Assembly (NCBI GenBank): GCA_036571765.1
Contig: BROE01000022.1
Span: 7,296,377-7,360,376, forward strand
Origin: Plecoglossus altivelis
Lineage: Eukaryota; Chordata; Actinopteri; Osmeriformes; Plecoglossidae
Direction of reading: 5' to 3'
Length of the DNA stretch: 64,000 nt
The position numbers were made by a program, and so were the translations under genes. The notes under the pieces are model-generated. The model searched no databases, was not told where the DNA came from, and was given only the letters and a program-made list of their open reading frames with translations. Of this stretch, positions 56,066-64,000 are shown piece after piece (within the stretch, counting starts at the first letter, position 1; every line of letters starts with the position of its first letter).

Positions 56066-57878
56066 CAGACTGAACACCCTCCACTTATTACATTCCTACA
56101 CTGGATTACAAGACAAATCTTCTCATTTTTATTTTTTTGGGGCTTCATTTTAGTTATGTTCTTTTGACCTCCTCGATCAAGCATCACTGGTAGGCTACTT
56201 TTTGCAAGTGTAGTTTGGAAACACAGTGACACACACCTGTCGTGAAGAAGAGGAGGGGAGGAGAGTGTGTGAGCAGCCTGGACAAGGACCCAGCCTGCTC
56301 CCTGCAGACGCTGAGACCTCTCGCTGCCGGCTGGACACCGCCCCCCCCCCCCCCTCCCTCCGCTAACTAGACAGCTACATGTGCACTCACACAGACATAG
56401 GGCCAAGTCTGGCCTGTCAGCCTATCTGGCTCAACCCACTGGATCAGAGAGCTCTGGCTCTTGCAATGCAGCAAACCACTGGATTAACTTGGGAGCGCTG
56501 AAACTGGACTCCTCATGTTGGATAGATTTATTCCGACTGTCTTCTGACATTTCAGTCTGTTTTTTTATTTTGTCCTGTTGATTACCATCCATTGTTCTTT
56601 TAATGTTTTATTTTGCTTTTATTGAGTCAATCACCAGCATTATCATGTATCAAACACCAGCGTTCCATGTTAGATTAGCATCTGACCCAATGCTGTATTC
56701 TGAAGACTACGGCTCCGATTATGAGGATGATAAGGGCAAAATGTAGCACGAAAGCACGAGTTGACCCTCTGAACGTGTCACAGTCTAACACGACCATCGG
56801 TATCTTCACACCTGAAATACCCAGGGTTCTCCCTGCCTCATCTAGACGAATGCGTAACCCATCTGACGGACGATGCTGAAATCTACAACGCTACAATAAC
56901 ATCCAAGGAAAAACCACTACTCGACGTCTGTTTTGTATCGTGCCGCGTTCCCTCGGGGGGGCTTCGCCGCGAGAAGCCCAATACAGATGTTATCTACGCT
57001 GTCATCCACATTAAGGAATCAATGAGAGCTGAAAGGTCACAACCCTACTTTGCTTCTAAGTCATGGAAACTGACAGAACTTTCCTCTGGGGGGGGGGATT
57101 TCCCCCTCAGACTAACTCACTTACACATGTCACATTCAGAACTAGTCTCCCCGTTTTGTGATTCACATTGGACCATTTCGAGGCATGTTTTAGGTAGCGT
57201 TTCATGAGTTGAATCGTTTCCGCCTCTTCTGGAAATGACTGGGCAGGGAAGGATGTAGAAATGGCAGATGTGAAGAAGACAGGAAGCTTGTTCTCAATAG
57301 AAATTGTTCTGGAGGGAGAAAAAAAATACCGATGATTAACTGCCTACAGTGGAGAGAATTTGAATTTCACACATTGTCTGCTTTTTGGTCATGGTCGCTG
57401 CAATTATTCAAGTCTTTAGATCTTTTTATACTTTAAATAATCCACACAATTTCCGTACTCTTTCTTTTTTACACACTGTATGAATTATATCAACTGAATT
57501 GCCTGGCAAGAACATTGTTTGTCATTATCTCAAAGTATACTGTGTGTCTGCATTACAAATGATAGGGATAGTGACTGACCAATGTGAGTGATACTGTTGC
57601 AAACAACCTATCTAAAAAGAGTGTTTCCTAGTCTAACCATAACACATGTAAGTACGTAACACAAGTAAGTGCAATTTTGCGTTAGCTCTCAAAGGTTTAA
57701 TTTATTCCTCTTTTTTGTAAGAGCACCCTTATTCATCCTGTGTATTTAAGAGTACTGTAGATGGCAGCACTGCTGTAGATGTCAGAACACTGATTTGTAT
57801 CATGTGTGTATTGATCAATACTTTTAAAGGATGTGTAGTAAACCAGTAGCAATTTTGTACAAGGTAGTCAATTCTCCA

Positions 57879-57884
57879 AATAAA
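57879..57884 (+). terminator. epb41l5: epb41l5 poly(A) signal AATAAA
   Basis: AATAAA in an A-rich run, followed by T/GT-rich sequence (57908-57945). Confidence 0.75.
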
Positions 57885-57905
57885 AAAAAAATATTTTAAA
57901 AGAAC

Positions 57906-58489
57906 GAGTTTTATTCCATTTGCGGTTTTTGTGACGTTTGGAATTGAAGCAATTGTTTCTGTAGCAAGCCTGAGCCACACATGCTCTTCATGAGTACTAG
58001 GAAGAGCAACACTAGATGGCATTATTGGAGTAGTTGATTGTGTGATTACCCACCTACTGTAATTACCCACCTATGTTCGAACCAAGCCAACTTCTGCCCC
58101 TTATGACCTTATTTTGTTATCGAGAATCAGCAGTAATCTGCGACTCCCACACTGACCATTATAGTTCCCCAACGACTCCTTGGGGTACTGTTTTAGCCAC
58201 CCATTATGCACTGTCCCTCCTCTCTCATGAGGCTACTACCGCCCTCGACTTTCCCTGTAGCCCACATTTCAGTCTGCCTAGCGAGGGCTCACACACACAC
58301 ACACACTTGTCCTGTCAGCAGAACGCCAGCTCCACACCTCAGTCCATAGACACGAGATCATTCGGCGCGTCCCCTTGTGCGTAGTTGGAGTTGCCAAGAG
58401 GGTCTGGGGATAAAGGTTGTGGAATGCTTCTTTTTTTGGTCAACAAATTGATTCTGCTGCTGAAATTCGGAAAAAACTTTACCAGCTGC
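57906..58489. other. Intergenic between epb41l5 and the third gene
   Basis: No gene recognised. The 104-codon frame at 58073-58384 has no recognisable domain and includes a short CA repeat. Confidence 0.5.
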
Positions 58490-58497
58490 TATATATA
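58490..58497 (+). promoter_or_regulatory. TATA box of the third gene
   Basis: TATATATA followed by GG, about 240 bases before a good ATG exon. It implies transcription from about 58520. It is the only convincing TATA promoter in the window. Confidence 0.55.
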
Positions 58498-58519
58498 GGA
58501 GCATTACTTCAAAAGCGAC

Positions 58520-58732
58520 GGATCTTTTTTCCACAGAGGTAAACGGAGAGCCCAGGGCTGGGAGTGATATTACCCATCTTGGCTTCGTTTACGAAGTTGG
58601 ACACTAGCAACATGGATTTGACCATTTAGCTGCACTTCTCGGATACTCTCACTTTTCTTTATAAAAAGAGACAGTTGCGAATTCATACGTTTGAACGTTT
58701 GTCAAACCTCTCTATCGTTAAGCTCGATACCC
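58520..58732 (+). other. 5' UTR of the third gene
   Basis: Leader between the TATA box and the ATG at 58733. It has a five-codon upstream ORF (58612-58629, MDLTI). Confidence 0.45.
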
Positions 58733-58796
58733 ATGAAAATGGCATTGAAGAACGCACGAGTGGTGTCGACACAGATGCTTTTTTGGCTCGTGGTTG
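58733..58796 (+). CDS. First coding exon of an unidentified secreted or membrane protein (partial)
   Basis: The ATG at 58733 starts MKMALKNARVVSTQMLFWLV, a positively charged N-region then a hydrophobic stretch, as in a signal peptide. It runs 21 codons plus one base to the strong donor GTAAGT. Phase 1 after a signal-peptide exon is common in extracellular protein genes. No further exon is recognised up to the window end, so the gene probably has a first intron of over 5 kb. The family cannot be named from this piece. Confidence 0.5.
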
Positions 58797-60065
58797 GTAA
58801 GTTTTGTTGGAGACTGGAGATGCAAGAGCGCAAAGCTTCGCACTGACTCTGCTAACCCCTTAACCGTGTTATGACTACAATTGTACATTCAAACTGCACT
58901 ATTTAGAAACTTCAATGAACGAAACAAAAATCGTTCATTCATTAAAATAATTTAAAAGGAGACGATCATCTGTACATCATCTAAAATGAACAAATGTGGG
59001 TTGATAAATGCATTGACATATATAATTAAAAGTATGCTAATTATGTAGTTTTATACACGGGTCAATACCTTAGTATATAATGCTAATTAATCATGCATGG
59101 CGCCTTCCTTCTGCTTGGCAATTCATTTCACACTTCTCTTCACATGCTTGCTGGGCTGTGCGTGCGCCTCTGCTGAGGATGCTCGTGAGTCTGTCTGTAC
59201 GTTGTTTTGTCAAGGACTACCGCGGTCTATAGGTTACCTCCCTTGTAATGAGAGTCTACAGTAGACCGTGCTAATAACGTCTCTGACGTGTTTTTTTTTC
59301 TTTCCTCAATCAATGAATCCAGAGAACCCTTCATGTGCTCGGAATTCACGTGATTTTGCCTCACAAATTCCAATGAAATATTTTGAATATCGCAGTAAAA
59401 CAAAACAAAAAAAGTTAAACGTAGACTTTTCTGTTGAGTTGTCACTCCTTTTTTCCCTTCTCCCGTAGAACTTCAGCCCATCCAGCGGTGCATGCGGCAG
59501 TGTGGAATTAAAAATTTAGATAGACCAGAGGACTCCTGCTCCTGAATAATGGTTGAACTGAGAGGGCAGTCTGAGTGGGAATTACCTTGTGAGCACTCTG
59601 ACGCACAGCAGACAAATAAAACCTCCACAACGCTTCTACACGCAAACAACCCGAATCAAAACACTCATCCTTGATTACTATGACAGTTCAATAGTGGTTC
59701 TGCCCTGAAATGACAACATTGTATGTATCACTATGATGATGAATATGATTAAACGCAAACCCATTTTTCTTGGTTCTCGTGGAGAGGGATGTATTAGTGG
59801 AGGAAACAACAGCACTTTCTCTTGTTTTTGTGCAAACGAGTCCAGTGCTGGTGGGAGCTCTTTTTCTGCATATTCTGAGTGACTTGATCCACCATTCAAT
59901 TGACATGAGAGAGGCGTGGACCGGGGGAGGAGGAGAGACAGCCACAAGGTTCTGAGTTCCAGACCTAAATCATTTACTCATGTGCCCCTCTTACGCTCTT
60001 TAGAATGTGTCAAGTCACATCCAGTTGCATTAATCCAATAAAAGTTTAAATACGTTTTTTTACAG

Positions 60066-60067
<2 letters not shown>

Positions 60068-60099
<32 letters not shown>
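60068..60099 (+). repeat. (TG)n microsatellite
   Basis: Sixteen uninterrupted TG units. Confidence 0.95.
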
Positions 60100-60101
<2 letters not shown>

Positions 60102-62822
60102 GTACGCATGCTTACAGACGTGTCTCAACAGTCAGTTAGGGCTCCCAGCTGGTATAGAAGAATGTGGTGACCCCATGGTAATGATGCCAACAGAGGAAGA
60201 AATGTCAAGTGTCCAGCTCCCCCCACTCCCAGCTGTTTGAGTCTGTCCATCTCCCACAATCCCTTACAGATAGATGACCCTCGCACATGAAGGCAGCACC
60301 TCAACTGATGGGACAGGTTTGCATTCGAAACATGCCACAATTCTAACAGTTGAGATTTACTTGTTTATCTTCAATCCTGCGATTGCCCTTTTGGTTGCTC
60401 CGGCAATTTAAACCCGTCCACACACACATGCATGTCAGCACACACACCTACCGCCCGGGAACAGGGCAGGAGGTGAAGTCAGAAGTGACGACTGTTGAGT
60501 AAATCTCCCAGGTTGGCAAACAGAATTCCTATCCCAGGCAAGAGAATAGGAAATGCAGGAGGCGTGTCAGTGGCCTTGCAGATTGATGTTGTGGCTTGTT
60601 TACGAGTTTTCCAGTTGTCAGCTTGGCTTTGTCTCCTCATCCTGTTTGACTTGTGAGACAGGCCCACCCAATTCTTCATTGGCCTGATTGAATGAATCGG
60701 GATGAAGGGGTCTGGGGAGAATCGAGTTCTTGCACTCTTTGATATTGTTATGCGTGGATGCCATTTTTTTCTTTTTAGATTAGTAAATGAACCAGGTAAA
60801 ACCTGCATGGCTAATAAGAGAATAGAGTTTCATAAATCAACCGCACACTGTTGTGATTGCATTTTGAAGGGGGGAGGGGGGGGGCAATCACACTGTATTA
60901 AATGCAAAACAGGTATTGAAGTACAATCACATACTGTAGGCATGGTACCAAGTGCAATATGGCATGGACAGCTCATTCCTCTCAGCACACAGGACGCATA
61001 CGGCAACTGGATTACATTGACATCATTAACCCTTGTTAACATACTCATATTGCACATGAAAAAATATGTAGATGTACCACATCTAGAAACCTGTGCTGAC
61101 CGTCCCCTCTCTCCCTTTCTCTCTCCCCTTCCAGATGATTCCATGCTAGATTGCTATTGCATGGTCATGCACGGTTTTATTGACAGATTCAGCGTTGCGG
61201 TATTTTTTGCTTTCAAAACCCGATTACAATCAGGCCTCTCCAAAATCCTACCACAAGCTGTATTTTAGTCAGCGGGCTGATTTGAGTGCACAGCTCATCT
61301 GGTTGTTAGCATCTCTTATCAACCACGTTTCATGTTACGTAACAATAGCTCATCGTCACCTCCACTTCTGAGGGGATATTCGCCGGCATGTCATTAGCCA
61401 GTGAAAGAGATGTCTTTCCCCCCCACCACCTCTTGTGTGTAGACCCCCCATCCCTCCACACCCTCCAATCCACCGCTGGCTCTGACTGCTGGAGAGTGAG
61501 CTCTCAATCTTGACAGTTGCACTCGGCAGCCAGTTGTTCATTCATGAGAAGCCACACATCGGAGCCAGTAATGATGAGTGTTTGTAAAGCCAGCGGGCTG
61601 GCTCACACAGACGCAGCTAGCCCCTCCACAGGCTCTGCCCGCAGCACCGTGAGCACTTAGCCACAGCTCTGACAGCACGCTGTCTCAGATTCCAACAAGC
61701 TCCATGCTGCTTAATAATCAGCCCTCAGCTCACGGATGACACAAAGTATTCATTAATGTGCATGTGTACACACACACCTACACATGGTACACGCACATCT
61801 ACGGACATCTTCAAGGCTGTTTTTGTGCCGTTGTTGCCATGAGTGTGTTTTGGAAACCTACCATCGCACCAGTGCTACCTGCCTTTGTGCTGTTTTATAT
61901 CGCTTGTCAACCGTAGAAGGTCATGACCACACTTTTGAAATGGCTATACCTGCTCAGAGGATGAGCACTCAATCAACAGTGCCAACGCAGTCTGCTATGA
62001 GTGAACGCCTGTGTTTATTTCCATTAGTAAGTCCACTTGAGGTTGTGTTCCTGCGCTTGCACCTCCTTGATCCTCTTGTCTTTGTGGGAGTGTGAACTCT
62101 GACCCGTCCCTTTCACAGTCCCAGGTCATCTCGTAGACGTGCCTGCAGTTGTCACTGAGTATGAATCGGGAGTGGTTGACCTCTAATTTTCTATGGGGAA
62201 ATTTGTATTAGTTTCTGTTTGGACTCAAAGCTTTTAGTTAAAATGTTGGTTGTGACGATGACTGTGATTATGTATTCCAGGGACATCTCTAATTGCAGCT
62301 GGGAAGCCTTTTAATCAAATTCCAATAGCACACACATATTTTGTAACAGTTCATCAAAACATCAAATTATTGTTTTGTTGCGATTAATTAAACTTCCAGG
62401 CACATGGGGAGTTTATATGTATGTTTTGCACATTTGTCTTCAGTGCTGCATTCTGATAACAAAACTCACCGATAAAATTAAAATGAAATTAAAAATGGGG
62501 AAATTAGTACCCTATTCTTTGCTCAAGTCAAAATCCTGGCAGTTGTCGTTCAGATGTAGATTTTACATGACTGTGTCCGACTATGATAGTCTTCATGATG
62601 TCATAACATAGAATAATGATGATCTCTGATGAGCTTTTGGGGTGAGGTGTGATGCTTCAGCCACAGGCAATCAACAGTTGCAAGTGAATATGTGATGACT
62701 GACCTATGCTTGGCTCCTGTGGGCAGTGGTGGATACCTGCATTAGCTAATTATAAATTATGCAGAAATGGTCCCAATCCAGTCAGCTCCGGCACTACAGA
62801 GCACAGACACAAGGACAGAGTT

Positions 62823-63034
<212 letters not shown>

Positions 63035-64000
63035 GTGTCCTTCTGCCTTCCCTCTTCCTGGCAGAGCAAATCAATGGATAGGTTCCACAAGCTGTTGATG
63101 ATCTCAGAGTTCTCAGCTGTGTGTTGCATTGCTCTGGCTGGCATTGCCCTCTGTGCGCAGCACTGCAGGGATGGTTGCCAGGGGATGCTTTCTGACTGGA
63201 GAAGGTTGCCAAAGAGAGGGGGCCATAACTTCCCAGATATGCCCATCGCACTGACATGCAGACTAGATGCCTTGCGTGATCAATCTGGTTCACCTTTCAG
63301 TCTTCCGTGTGTAACAGTATCACATTAGCCCACTAAACTAATACCAAGGTCTGACTACGTCTGGGATTCACTCTTACAAAATATTATGTATTATTTTTCT
63401 CCATGAGTCCAAACTACGTCTATGACCGTTATTCTCCTCTGGCTGTCAAGGTTGTGTAAGAGTCTTCCGAGCCAGGAGTATGATTCCAACAACTTGCCTC
63501 CATAGCAGAACCAGACACTTGGACACTGAAAAAAAGAAGCTGATTTATTCATTTGGTTTTAGAGGAGGAAACATGAGCACATCTTATTGTCGGCAGTCGG
63601 TTTGCATTTGGCCCTGTGTATGTGTGCGCAGGTGTGTATGCGTGTGAGCCCATTGGCTAAGATCGATTGTACAATTGCTCTTTTTTCCAGATCATCCAAT
63701 CCCAGAAGGGGTTCTTGGCCACCATCTGAACATAGCATAATTGTTGGTTGTGGTCTTGTGATGTGATCTCCCCTCTGCGGGGTGTGCTCTTAAGATACCC
63801 GGAATTAGCAACCTCAACGTCTTCTGCCAGTTGGATCCCTGTGTTAGAGATGTGCGTACACAGGAAGGGGTTGCTCAGGGTCCCAGAGTTTGCAGGTCTG
63901 GGTGGCTGTGTGCGTTCTGTGGTTCGTGTTGACAGCTCATTGGTGTTCACATCAAGGAGCCTCAGCCACAGGCAGAGCCCACCTCGCTCTGCCCACAGGA

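Larger units (their letters stand above)
55650..57905 (+). other. epb41l5: epb41l5 3' UTR
   Basis: A 2.2-kb tail starting with a 25-bp minisatellite just 30 bases after the stop, then AT-rich sequence to the poly(A) signal. No other exon is recognised. Confidence 0.75.

Noticed and set aside
55455..56084. Long overlapping open frames on both strands with repeated GAAQ/GELRRAAGW-like peptides
   Set aside because: They are produced by a 25-bp stop-free minisatellite in the epb41l5 3' UTR; no splice sites, start context or known domain.
58073..58384. 104-codon open frame between epb41l5 and the third gene
   Set aside because: No domain, no splice context, and it lies upstream of the TATA box of the next gene.

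Overview
The window is vertebrate nuclear DNA, most likely from a ray-finned (teleost) fish. The evidence is long spliced genes with GT-AG introns, introns loaded with CA/TG and CT/GA microsatellites, and two compact genes whose exons translate into close homologues of human PTPN4 and EPB41L5. I cannot name the species. Everything recognisable is on the + strand. There are no bacterial genes, CRISPR arrays, rRNAs or convincing tRNAs.

Layout. Positions 1-1080 are upstream sequence. A probable untranslated first exon of ptpn4 ends at 1307, and an 11.8-kb first intron follows. The ptpn4 coding exons run from 13108 to 32908: 26 exons, 981 codons, and a reading frame that closes exactly across every junction. 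They encode FERM, PDZ and tyrosine phosphatase domains plus an unusual acidic C-terminal tail. The 3' UTR runs to a poly(A) signal at 35089-35094. About 0.6 kb later lies a probable untranslated first exon of epb41l5. Its coding exons run from 36385 to 55649: 25 exons, 782 codons, ending in a PDZ-ligand-like TTEL. Two candidate alternative last exons (47844-47916 and 49606-49894) would make shorter proteins. The epb41l5 3' UTR contains a 25-bp minisatellite and ends near 57.9 kb. A TATA box at 58490 and a signal-peptide-like first coding exon (58733-58796) mark a third gene, which I cannot identify and whose remaining exons appear to lie beyond the window. The last 5 kb are mostly unannotated intron.

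How the genes relate. PTPN4 is a cytoplasmic, membrane-skeleton-linked tyrosine phosphatase. EPB41L5 is a FERM adaptor acting on Crumbs polarity, adhesion and epithelial-mesenchymal change. They are neighbours in human too (2q14.2). In this window seven consecutive FERM-domain exons have identical lengths (43, 79, 45, 53, 121, 88 and 89 bp) and phases in the two genes, which points to an ancient tandem duplication of a FERM gene.

The most interesting signals are: the matched exon architecture; TG repeats placed directly before several 3' splice sites, with CA repeats after 5' splice sites; the acidic tail of PTPN4; a 52-codon upstream ORF in the inferred ptpn4 exon 1; the alternative last exons of epb41l5; and several tandem minisatellites. 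No wholly new system was found.
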